Positions 8,257 to 15,614 of a stretch of DNA of 34,549 bases are shown piece after piece (positions within the stretch are counted from its first letter, which is position 1; every line of letters starts with the position of its first letter). Position numbers and translations under genes: made by a program. A model generated the notes under the pieces. The model was not told the DNA's origin. It saw only the letters and a program-made list of their open reading frames with translations, and did not search any database. Origin of the DNA: a bacterium (GTDB lineage Bacteria > Actinomycetota > Acidimicrobiia > Spongiisociales > Spongiisociaceae); the NCBI GenBank assembly GCA_028821575.1, contig JAPPFW010000020.1:1-34549 (forward strand), given 5' to 3'.

Positions 8257-9594
8257 GTGGTAGACGCAGGCCCGCGCCGCCAGATCCTTGACCTGGGTTC
8301 CTTCCGCGTCACCGACGTCCGGGCAGGCTCCGCCACGGAACTCGCCGGTGGAGTGCTCACCGTCGACCTCGAGGAACTGGAGGGGATGCTGTCCGACGAC
8401 CCCAACTTCGCCGCCGTCTCGGTGAGGATCGTCAGGCCGGGAGACCCGGTGAGGGTCATAAACGCCATCGACGCCGTCGAGCCGCGGATCAAGGTGGACC
8501 CTGCAGGCGCTGACTTCTCGGGACTGCTCAGCGCGCCCCGACTGGTCGGCCTCGGCACCACCCACGCTCTGAAGGGAGTGGCCGTAGTCGAGACCGCCCT
8601 TCCGGTTCCGGGAGAGCCCCGCTACTGGCGGGAGGCGATCTTCGACATGGCGGGACCCACCGCCAAGTACTCCCCCCTGTCCGAACTGTTCAACGTGGTG
8701 GTCTCGTGCGAGCCCACCCGAGCCCTGCTGGAGAGCAACGACCGACCCACCAACGTCTTCGAGGGAACGCCGGAGGCGGTTGAGTACAACAAGGCGGTCC
8801 GGCTCGCGGGTCTCAGGGCGGCGAGGTACTTGGCGGAGACAACCCTGGGGAAGGAGCCAGAGCAGTTGGACACCTACGATCTGGCCCCGTCACCGGTCAA
8901 CGGCCTACCGGCGGTCGTGTACCTGTACCAACTCGCCATTCCGTTCCTGCACGGCGAGATCGCACCCGGCGCCGGGGCGATCGGCGGAGCGGCCCACCTT
9001 CCCACGCCGATCCACCCCAATGAACTGCTCGACGGGGCTCTGGTGTGCGGCTGGAACGCCATCGCCTGCATGAGGGAGCTCACCTACACCGTGCAGAACC
9101 ATCCCATCATCGAGGATCTGTACGCCCGCCACGGCCGCGACATCGACTTCCGCGGTGTCGTGCTGTTCACCAACGGCGACACGCGCTCTGCCAAGGAACG
9201 CTTGGCCAACCACGCGGCCAACCTGGCGATCATGATGGGTGCCGAAGGGGCACTCATCAACTATGCCGGGGGTGGGCATCCCGCCGTCGACGCCATGATG
9301 ATCTGCAGGAATCTGGAGCGGCGGGGAGTAACGACCACGATGCTGTCCATGGAGATGGCCGCCAACCCGGGCGAGTCCGGCTTCGTCCACTTCGTCCCGG
9401 AGGCCGATGCCATCGTGAGCACCGGGAATTACGAGGAGACCGTCCCGTTCGAACCCGTGGAGCAGGTCATCGGGGGTGATGCGATGATCCAGATCGAAAG
9501 CGACCCCGCCGGCGCGTTCGAAGCCCCGCTGGCCATCGTGATGGCCAGCACCCACCAGTTCGGCGGCACGCACATACGGGGCGAGGAGTACTGA
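8257..9594 (+). CDS. grdE: Glycine/sarcosine/betaine reductase component B, GrdE-like pyruvoyl-subunit precursor
   Basis: A 445-residue homologue of GrdE, the proprotein that is cut at a cysteine to give two subunits, one carrying a pyruvoyl group that binds the amine substrate. The N-terminal half contains PSPVNGLPAVVYLYQ and a conserved HLPTPIHPNELLDGALV segment. Cys271 in IACMRELTY is where GrdE is cut, directly before the conserved QNHPIIEDLY and the RHGRDIDFRGVVL segment. The C-terminal part (SAKERLANHAANLAIMMGAEG) also matches GrdE. GTG at 8257 is chosen for GGGAGG just upstream. Nine bases separate it from the GrdB-like gene. In known systems the two together form component B. No component A (grdA) or C (grdC/D) is in the window. 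Confidence 0.85.
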   Translation: MVDAGPRRQILDLGSFRVTDVRAGSATELAGGVLTVDLEELEGMLSDDPNFAAVSVRIVRPGDPVRVINAIDAVEPRIKVDPAGADFSGLLSAPRLVGLGTTHALKGVAVVETALPVPGEPRYWREAIFDMAGPTAKYSPLSELFNVVVSCEPTRALLESNDRPTNVFEGTPEAVEYNKAVRLAGLRAARYLAETTLGKEPEQLDTYDLAPSPVNGLPAVVYLYQLAIPFLHGEIAPGAGAIGGAAHLPTPIHPNELLDGALVCGWNAIACMRELTYTVQNHPIIEDLYARHGRDIDFRGVVLFTNGDTRSAKERLANHAANLAIMMGAEGALINYAGGGHPAVDAMMICRNLERRGVTTTMLSMEMAANPGESGFVHFVPEADAIVSTGNYEETVPFEPVEQVIGGDAMIQIESDPAGAFEAPLAIVMASTHQFGGTHIRGEEY

Positions 9595-9603
9595 GGAGCG
9601 CGC

Positions 9604-10977
9604 ATGGCCAGGATCGTCCACTACGTGAACCAGTTCTTCGGAGGTGTCGGCGGCGAGGACCGGGCCGGCATCGGCCCGGTGTCCCAAGCTGGTCCGGTGG
9701 GAACGGGCCGCGGCTTGGCCCGTCTCCTCGAGGGCGACCACCGGATCGTGGGGACGGTGATCTGCGGCGACAACTACATGGCCCAAGGAGGGGATGCGGC
9801 GGTTGACGAGGTGGTCGAATTGATCTCCGGGTTCGGTCCGGATGTGGTGGTGGCCGGCCCGGCCTTCGGATCCGGGCGGTATGGCCTAGCCTGCGGTGCG
9901 GTCTGCCGGGCGGTGATCGACCGGCTCGGCATCCCGGCCGTGACGGGGCTCCACACCGACAGCCCGGGCGCCGACGAGTACCGGGCATGGGTTCCGATCC
10001 TCACCACCGCCGAGACGGCCGCAGGCATGGGTGTCGCGCTCGAGAACCTCGCCCGGCTGGCCACGAAACTCGCACGGGGTGAAGAACTGGGCAGCGCCTA
10101 CCAGGAAGGGATCCTCACCAGGGGCCTACGTCGCAATACGTTCGAAGACCTGCGGGGGTCGACCAGAGCGATCGAGATGCTGCTCTCCAAGATGCGAGGG
10201 CAGCCTTTCCGGACGGAATGGCCACTCCCCCGCTACGAACCTGCGGAGGCTTCCGATCCGGTAGCACGAGGCACCCCCTTCCGGCTGGCCCTGGTGACCG
10301 AGGCGGGGATCGTCCCGGCCGGCAATCCCGACCGGCTCCCGTCCGGATGGGCGACCGACTGGATGACCTACACGATCCACGACCGCCAAGGCTTCGCGGA
10401 AGGTGAGTTCGAGTCGGTCCATGGCGGTATCGACACCAGCTTCGCCAACCTTGATCCCGATCGCCAGGTACCTCTCGACGCGGCCCGATCGATGGAGCAG
10501 GAAGGCAGGCTCAGTCTGCATCCTGAGTTGCTTAGCACAACGGGCAACATGGGCACCCTCCGCGACATGACCCGTATAGGTACGGAGATGGGACGCGCTC
10601 TGATCGCCGATGGCGTTCAGGCCGCCATCGTTGGTTCCACCTGAGGGACGGGAACGCGTAGCGGGTCTACGCTTGCGAAGTCGATCGAGAATCAGGGCGT
10701 TCCGGCAGCCCTGGTCACGGCGCTGGTACCGCTGGCCGAGTCGGTGGGGGTGCTGCGGATCGTCCAGGGCAAGGCCGTCACCCATCCATTCGGCGACCCG
10801 ACCCTCGAAGCCGCCGACGAACTCGAATACCGGCGTCGGATCGTGGAGACAGCCATCGCAGCACTCGAAACCGACGTGTCGGAACCCACGGTGTTCGATG
10901 TCCAAAGGCGCGTACTAGCTAGGGAGCGCACCGGGCAGGTCCGCAGTCAGCGATCAACCCGGTTGCTACAACACTGA
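9604..10977 (+). CDS. grdB: GrdB-like selenoprotein (UGA at 10642-10644 read as selenocysteine)
   Basis: A 457-residue homologue of the selenoprotein subunit of glycine/sarcosine/betaine reductase component B. The N-terminus (MARIVHYVNQFFGGVGGEDR) and GDNYMA, GPAFGSGRYG and TTAETAAGMG segments are typical. At codon 347 the frame meets TGA directly after AIVGST, the position at which GrdB carries selenocysteine. Reading through gives U-GTGTRSGSTLAKSIE, then VPAALVTALVPLAESVG, AVTHPFGDP and a charged helix, all matching the GrdB C-terminus, and ends at TGA 10975-10977. The two cysteines that follow Sec in clostridial GrdB (UGTCTRC) are Gly and Ser here. ATG at 9604 follows GAGGAG. A conventional reading would wrongly end the gene at 10644. 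The partner is the GrdE-like protein; the substrate is unknown. Confidence 0.85.
10645..10672 (+). promoter_or_regulatory. Candidate bacterial SECIS element
   Basis: Directly after the in-frame TGA there is a perfect six-pair stem, GCGTAG (10656-10661) with CTACGC (10667-10672), closing the loop CGGGT. The loop begins 17 bases after the TGA and has G at its second position, which meets the general rules for bacterial SECIS hairpins (loop 16-37 bases away, G in the first two loop bases). GGTCT in and beside the loop also occurs, from memory, in the E. coli fdhF element. It would recruit SelB to insert selenocysteine. Confidence 0.7.
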
Positions 10978-11000
10978 GGATCGCCGACCGGCCACCCCCG

Positions 11001-11023
11001 CTTCTTCCTTCGGAAGGCAGAAG
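11001..11023 (+). terminator. Possible terminator hairpin after the Grd-like operon
   Basis: CTTCT and AGAAG pair, then after one mismatch CCTT pairs with AAGG around the loop CGG. It lies 24 bases past the GrdB-like stop. No T-run follows, only a less GC-rich stretch, so the call is tentative. Confidence 0.4.
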
Positions 11024-11044
11024 AGTTCGTAATTTGTATAGTTA

Positions 11045-11073
11045 GCCATCATTTATCCGGTATATTTGATGGC
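11045..11073. promoter_or_regulatory. Inverted repeat abutting the ATPase start codon
   Basis: GCCATCA (11045-11051) and its exact reverse complement TGATGGC (11067-11073) are separated by 15 AT-rich bases that include TATATT, a possible -10 box. The right arm ends one base before the ATG at 11074. It could be an operator, or a hairpin in the mRNA that hides the start. Confidence 0.4.
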
Positions 11074-12222
11074 ATGCTGTACACAAGGCTGACACAGATC
11101 CCGGAACGAAGCTTTTTTCTCCTGGGAGTCCGAGGCGTCGGGAAGAGCACATGGTCACTGTCGATGCTGCCCGAGGCATTGCGTCTCGACCTCCTCGACG
11201 AAGTTCTCTACACGGATCTTCTGGCCGAACCTTCGCTGTTCAGGAACATCGTCTCGGGACGCCGACGAGGTGACTGGGTAATGATCGACGAGGTCCAACG
11301 CATCCCAAACCTGCTCAACGAGGTCCACCGCCACATTGAGGAGCGAGGCGTCCGGTTCGCCCTGCTGGGTTCGAGCGCCCGCAAACTGAAGACAGCCGGT
11401 ACCAACCTGCTGGCAGGCCGGGCCCTGCACAAGGTCATGTACCCCCTCACCGCCACCGAACTGGGGGAGGACTTCGATCTCGACGAGGTACTTCGCTACG
11501 GCACCATCCCGCTGATCTGGGTCTCCGACCGCCGCCGCGAGGTCTTGGAGAGTTACACTCATCTGTACCTGCGAGAGGAGATCAGGGCCGAGGCTGCGGT
11601 ACGCAACCTCGCGGGCTTCGTGCGCTTCCTGCCGATCGCCGCGCTCATGCACTCCCAGGTCTTGAACATCTCGGGTATTGCCCGCGACGCAGGAATCGCC
11701 CGGCCGACCGCCGCCGGATACGTGGAGATCCTCGAAGACACCCTGGTGGCTACGCGGTTGCCCGCGCTGGACGCCGGCCTCAGGGTGCGGGAACGCCGAC
11801 ATCCGAAACTCTTCTGGGTGGATCCAGGGTTGGTTCGCGCCTTGAAGCGCAGGTTCGGACCGGTGGCGCGGGAGGAGCGAAGCGCCCTGCTGGAGGGGTG
11901 GATCTACGGCACCCTGCGAGCGCATGCCCAGTCCCAAGCACTGTACGACGACATCGCGTACTGGGCCCCGGCCCAGTCGCAAACCGAGGTCGACTTCGTC
12001 CTCACGCGTGACGGAGAGCATCTCGCCATCGAGGTCAAGGCCGCGCGCCGCTACCACACATCCATGGTCAGAGGTCTGCGTGCCATAGCCGGTCTGGACG
12101 GGCTAAGGCGCCGCATATTGGTCTACACCGGTCCCCACGCCTTCCGCACGAACGACGGCATCGAGGTCTGGCCGCTCGCCACCTTCCACGAGGCCATCGC
12201 CGAGGACCGCCTCTGGCCCTGA
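11074..12222 (+). CDS. AAA-type ATPase with DUF4143 domain
   Basis: A 382-residue protein. The N-terminal ATPase domain has Walker A GVRGVGKST (residues 18-26), Walker B VMIDEVQ (about 69-75) and a sensor-like LLGSSARKL near residue 100. LYLREEI follows and leads to a winged-helix-like part, then the C-terminal DUF4143 region with a nuclease-like fold motif (EVDFVLTRDGEHLAIEVKAARR), where E-V-D and E-V-K resemble the PD-(D/E)xK core. Such proteins are common, often on mobile or defence-like loci, but have no settled function. ATG at 11074 is the first Met of the family motif MLYTRL. The upstream spacer is notably AT-rich for this window and carries an inverted repeat. It stands alone between convergent neighbours. 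Confidence 0.8.
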   Translation: MLYTRLTQIPERSFFLLGVRGVGKSTWSLSMLPEALRLDLLDEVLYTDLLAEPSLFRNIVSGRRRGDWVMIDEVQRIPNLLNEVHRHIEERGVRFALLGSSARKLKTAGTNLLAGRALHKVMYPLTATELGEDFDLDEVLRYGTIPLIWVSDRRREVLESYTHLYLREEIRAEAAVRNLAGFVRFLPIAALMHSQVLNISGIARDAGIARPTAAGYVEILEDTLVATRLPALDAGLRVRERRHPKLFWVDPGLVRALKRRFGPVAREERSALLEGWIYGTLRAHAQSQALYDDIAYWAPAQSQTEVDFVLTRDGEHLAIEVKAARRYHTSMVRGLRAIAGLDGLRRRILVYTGPHAFRTNDGIEVWPLATFHEAIAEDRLWP

Positions 12223-12276
12223 ACGGGATATCTAGAGGTGACACGGACCCGGGGGCCAGGGTCTATCCAGATTGGC

Positions 12277-12318
12277 GGTCAGCGGTCAGTGGTCAACGGA
12301 CGACAGACGACCGACAAG
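12277..12318. repeat. Degenerate heptamer tandem repeat
   Basis: GGTCAGC, GGTCAGT and GGTCAAC follow one another, then three weaker units (GGACGAC, AGACGAC, CGACAAG). It lies between two convergent genes and shows no coding value. Confidence 0.5.
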
Positions 12319-12330
12319 CGGACAACGGAT

Positions 12331-13734
12331 CTATCGCCTCCACGGTGTCAGCAGGCCATGGAGGCCGGCCCGGTCGATTAGGTCCTCGGAGCGGGACTGC
12401 GCCTCTTCCATGACCTCGCCCTCGTCGACCATGGTGCAGCGGCCGTTCTCGAGAGCGATCCGGCCGTCGATGATGGAGTGGACCACGTCGGAGCCGCGGG
12501 CGCAGTACGTGAGCGCCGAGACGGTCCGGTGCCAGGGCGTAAGGTGGGGACTCTTCATGTTCACGACGATCATGTCGGCCAGCTTGCCGGGGGCGATCAC
12601 GCCGGCGTCGATGTTGGCGTAGCGGGCGCCCTCCCTCGTCGCCATCTCCAACGCCTCCTCGCCGTTGCTGATAGTCGGCTCCAGGGTGTGGACCCGCTGG
12701 AGCAGGATGGCCTGCTTCATCACCTCGAACATGTCTTGCCGGTGGTTGCAGCACGGTCCGTCGGTACCGAGGCCGATCGGCGCGCCGGAAGCGCGCAGGT
12801 CTCGCAGTCTCATCACCCCCAGGGCGATGTACTGGTGAGAGATCGGGCAGTAGGCGACCCCGGTCCCTGTCTCCCCGATGTGATCTATCTCGGCGTCGTC
12901 TAGGTAGATGCCGTGGGCGATCGTCGCCTCAGGACCGAGCAGGCCCTCCTGGTACAGCCACTCGACGGGCCGGATGCCGTATTCCTCCAGGTAGGTCGGC
13001 GGGTCTTCGAGGCGTTCCGAGCAATGCGTGTGCCACCCGACCCCGCCCTCGCGGGCCAGCGCCACGCTTCTCCGCACCAGGTCCTGATCGTTGTAGATGA
13101 TGTTGAGGGGCACCGGCCACACCTCTACCCTCCCGCCGGCCGGATACTGCTCCATGGCCGTGCGGGTGATCTCCATCTCCTCGTCATTCGTGTAGGAGAA
13201 CAGTTCGCCCGCGAGGTTGTTCCGGTGGGCGATGTCGGTCGCCTCTCCGGTGATTCCCCGCGCCACGGCGCCTCGCAACCCCACTTCGTGGATGGAACCG
13301 GCCACAGCCAGGGTGGTATCGAGGTCCGACGGTGCGTAGTGGTTGTCGACCACGGTCGTAGTACCGGCCTTGAGCGCCTCCACCGCTCCCAGCTTCGCAC
13401 CGATCCGGCCTTCCTCCAGGTTGATGGAGATCGAGAACGGCCACATGAAGTCGGTCAGCCAGGTCCACAGCGGCATTCCTTCACCCAGCCCGCGAGCCAG
13501 GCCCTGGAAGAGGTGGTTGTGGGTGTCGATCAACCCGGGGAGGACGGCGTGCCCAGAGCAGTCAATCGTACGAACTGCCCGGTATCCGGCCATTTCCTCA
13601 TCGGAGCCGACCGCCACGATGCGGTTACCCGAGACCGCTACGGTCCCCGGATCGATGACCCGGCGCTCGTCGTCGACGGTCACCACGGACCCTCCAGTGA
13701 GGAGGAGGTCGCACTCTCGGCTCGTCTCGATCAT
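12331..13734 (-). CDS. TRZ/ATZ-family amidohydrolase, paralogue of the 4308-5729 gene
   Basis: A 467-residue amidohydrolase aligning along its full length with the protein at 4308-5729. Metal ligands are H72 and H74 in DTHNHLF, H237 in HTHCSE (E240), H274 in AHGIYL and D325 in LGTDGP. Shared distinctive segments include DFMWP, DNHYAP, PLNIIY and YCPISHQYIALGVMRLRDLR. ATG at 13734 follows AAGGAGG by about eight bases, a very strong ribosome site. It is last in a minus-strand operon with the CoA-transferase and two amidohydrolase-2 proteins; the gap to the preceding stop is 15 bases. The LGTDGPCCNHRQD loop differs from the LGLDGGSGHRLD loop of its paralogue, so the two may differ in substrate. 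Likely a hydrolytic deaminase of a nitrogen compound. Confidence 0.85.
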   Translation of the reverse strand: MIETSRECDLLLTGGSVVTVDDERRVIDPGTVAVSGNRIVAVGSDEEMAGYRAVRTIDCSGHAVLPGLIDTHNHLFQGLARGLGEGMPLWTWLTDFMWPFSISINLEEGRIGAKLGAVEALKAGTTTVVDNHYAPSDLDTTLAVAGSIHEVGLRGAVARGITGEATDIAHRNNLAGELFSYTNDEEMEITRTAMEQYPAGGRVEVWPVPLNIIYNDQDLVRRSVALAREGGVGWHTHCSERLEDPPTYLEEYGIRPVEWLYQEGLLGPEATIAHGIYLDDAEIDHIGETGTGVAYCPISHQYIALGVMRLRDLRASGAPIGLGTDGPCCNHRQDMFEVMKQAILLQRVHTLEPTISNGEEALEMATREGARYANIDAGVIAPGKLADMIVVNMKSPHLTPWHRTVSALTYCARGSDVVHSIIDGRIALENGRCTMVDEGEVMEEAQSRSEDLIDRAGLHGLLTPWRR

Positions 13735-13749
13735 CTGGCCAACCTCCTT

Positions 13750-14682
13750 CTATCCGGCGGCTGTCGCGCCGGTATCCTCATTACGGTCCGGGATTCTCAG
13801 GAGGCGCGAGGCGGTGCCCCCCATGATCGCCTCGAGCTCGTCCGGCGTCAGCTCAGGCCCCCCGGCCCGCTCGGCCACCCGGTTGACGCTGTGGAAGATG
13901 CCGGAAGCCACTCCTCCCGGACCGGACTTCTGCTTGTCGTTGTTGTCGGAGCCGTAGACCGCCCTGTCCAGTGCGTTCAGGCTCCTCAGCTTGTTCAGCA
14001 CCTGATACAGCTCCCGGGGGTCCCCTCCCGCGTAATAGGACAGGTCCGCGTAGAAGTTGGGATGGCGCGCCACCACGGCGATCCCCTCATCGACATACGG
14101 GAACGCCAGGTAGACGACCACTTTGAGGTCCCGGTAGCGGATACCCAACTCGTCGAGCAGCACCGGGCGGGCGTGGTGCATGGGAGCGTTGACGATCGGT
14201 GTGAACCCCGTGTGGGTGTGGATCGGGATGTCCAACTCCAAGCACTTCTCGTAGACGGGCGCCAGCCGGCGGTCGCCGGGATCGTGATGGTGATAGGTGG
14301 GTAGGAGCTTCATCATGCGGAAACCGTACTCCCGGACGCAGCGATCGATCTCGGCGGTGGCCTCGCGGACATCGCGCAGCGGGTCCACGCACACCACCCC
14401 GTAGAGACGTCCCGGTTGGGCCGCACACTGGGCCGCGGTGTAGTCGTTCGGCACGTACACCTCGTGCTCCTCCGGGTAGCTCGGATGGAACGTGGTACGG
14501 CGCAAGTCCGATCCGTGAGCGACGCCCACATCTATCCCGGCCTCGTCGAGGAGTTCAACCAGGGCGGCACCGTCCGTCCACCGGTACTCTCCCCCGTAAG
14601 GGCGGTACAGTTCCTCCATCCACCAGACGGGCGCATGACTGGGAGTCTCGGTCAGGTAGAGCAAGACGTCGACGGTGGGCAT
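13750..14682 (-). CDS. Amidohydrolase-2 family protein lacking the N-terminal HxH
   Basis: A 310-residue TIM-barrel protein of the amidohydrolase-2 (PF04909-type) family, clearly a paralogue of the next gene: both have WWMEE-YRPYGG, RRTT-HP, VPNDYTA, VDPLRDVR, a YGFR segment and VYGSDNND. The first metal-binding motif is altered. Where its paralogue has VDCHLHL, this one has VDVLLYL, so both histidines are gone. Later candidate ligands remain (IHTHTGF near residue 155, and GSD). It may be an inactive or regulatory partner, or use a different metal arrangement. ATG at 14682 aligns with the paralogue start and sits four bases after its stop codon, so the two are probably translationally coupled; the frame is open back to 14721. 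Confidence 0.8.
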   Translation of the reverse strand: MPTVDVLLYLTETPSHAPVWWMEELYRPYGGEYRWTDGAALVELLDEAGIDVGVAHGSDLRRTTFHPSYPEEHEVYVPNDYTAAQCAAQPGRLYGVVCVDPLRDVREATAEIDRCVREYGFRMMKLLPTYHHHDPGDRRLAPVYEKCLELDIPIHTHTGFTPIVNAPMHHARPVLLDELGIRYRDLKVVVYLAFPYVDEGIAVVARHPNFYADLSYYAGGDPRELYQVLNKLRSLNALDRAVYGSDNNDKQKSGPGGVASGIFHSVNRVAERAGGPELTPDELEAIMGGTASRLLRIPDRNEDTGATAAG

Positions 14683-14686
14683 CGGC

Positions 14687-15586
14687 TCAGTCCAGCTTGT
14701 ACAGGCGCCGGGCGTTGCCACCGACGATGCCCTCGATCTGCGCCGCGACGAAAGGCTCCCGATCTCTGCGCTCGGCCACCTCGTTCAGTTCGTCCAGCAG
14801 GTGGGTCCCGATCTTCTGACCCCCGCCGGTCCGGTCCTTGTCGTTGTTGTCCGAGCCGTACACGACGCGGTCGAGCGCGTTCAACCCCCGGAGTTTGTCG
14901 AGAGCGTCGAATAGGGGCTCCGGGCCGGCCCCGACGAAGTAGGCGATGTCCGCGTGGAAGTTGGGATGGCGGGCCACCACCGCGATGCCCTCGTCTACGT
15001 AGGGAAAGTTGATGTAGACGAGGACACGCAGATCGCGATGGCGGATGCCGATCAGGTCGAGCCTCTCGGGATGGCCGTACCGGAGTGCCGCCGTGATGGT
15101 CGGCGAGTACCCGGTGTTGACATGGGCGACGGTGTCGAGTTCCTCGCAGCCTTCCAGCATCGGCGCGACAGCCGGATCGTCTATGTAGTAGTTCTGGTAG
15201 GTCGGCAGAAACTTCGAGGATCTGAAGCCGTATTCCTCAACGCACCGGCGCTGCTCCAGGACTCCTGCCCTCACGTCTCTCAGGGGATCGATGTTGGCAA
15301 CGCCGATCAACCGGTCGGGGAAGAGGGCCACCTGCCGGGCCGTGTAGTCATTGGGGACGAACACGTTGCGCTGGTCCGGGAAGTCAGGATGGTAGGTGGT
15401 ACGGCGGATGTCGGACCCCTGGACCATCCCGATGTCGACACCACCCCGGTCGAGGATTCCTACGATCGCTTTACCGTCCGTCCATACGTACCCGCCGCCG
15501 TAGGGACGGTACATCTCCTCCATCCACCAGATCGGTGCCTGCTCGGAGGAATCTGTCAGGTGGAGATGGCAGTCGACGGTCAGCAT
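14687..15586 (-). CDS. Amidohydrolase-2 family protein
   Basis: A 299-residue TIM-barrel metal-dependent hydrolase or decarboxylase. The first motif VDCHLHL (H7 and H9) supplies the usual metal pair; VAHVNTGY near residue 150 offers a further histidine, and VYGSDNND near residue 253 supplies the catalytic aspartate. The family includes ACMSD-like decarboxylases and lactone hydrolases, so the reaction is open. AAGGAGGGG lies about 11 bases before the ATG at 15586. It follows the CoA-transferase by 28 bases and precedes its paralogue by four, in the same minus-strand operon. The neighbouring CoA-transferase suggests that the pathway yields a carboxylic acid that is then activated with CoA. Confidence 0.8.
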   Translation of the reverse strand: MLTVDCHLHLTDSSEQAPIWWMEEMYRPYGGGYVWTDGKAIVGILDRGGVDIGMVQGSDIRRTTYHPDFPDQRNVFVPNDYTARQVALFPDRLIGVANIDPLRDVRAGVLEQRRCVEEYGFRSSKFLPTYQNYYIDDPAVAPMLEGCEELDTVAHVNTGYSPTITAALRYGHPERLDLIGIRHRDLRVLVYINFPYVDEGIAVVARHPNFHADIAYFVGAGPEPLFDALDKLRGLNALDRVVYGSDNNDKDRTGGGQKIGTHLLDELNEVAERRDREPFVAAQIEGIVGGNARRLYKLD

Positions 15587-15614
15587 CGGGCGCTACCCCT
15601 CCTTGGGATCGGTG

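Noticed and set aside
10642..10644. TGA as the true stop of the GrdB-like gene
   Set aside because: The position, the downstream family-like sequence and the hairpin all favour read-through. Ending here would remove the Sec domain.
10744..10977. Separate small gene downstream of the TGA
   Set aside because: Its sequence is the C-terminal part of GrdB, in the same frame as the upstream part. There is no ribosome site.
12913..14304. Long plus-strand open frame antisense to the minus-strand operon
   Set aside because: It crosses two well-supported genes on the opposite strand and has no recognisable domain.
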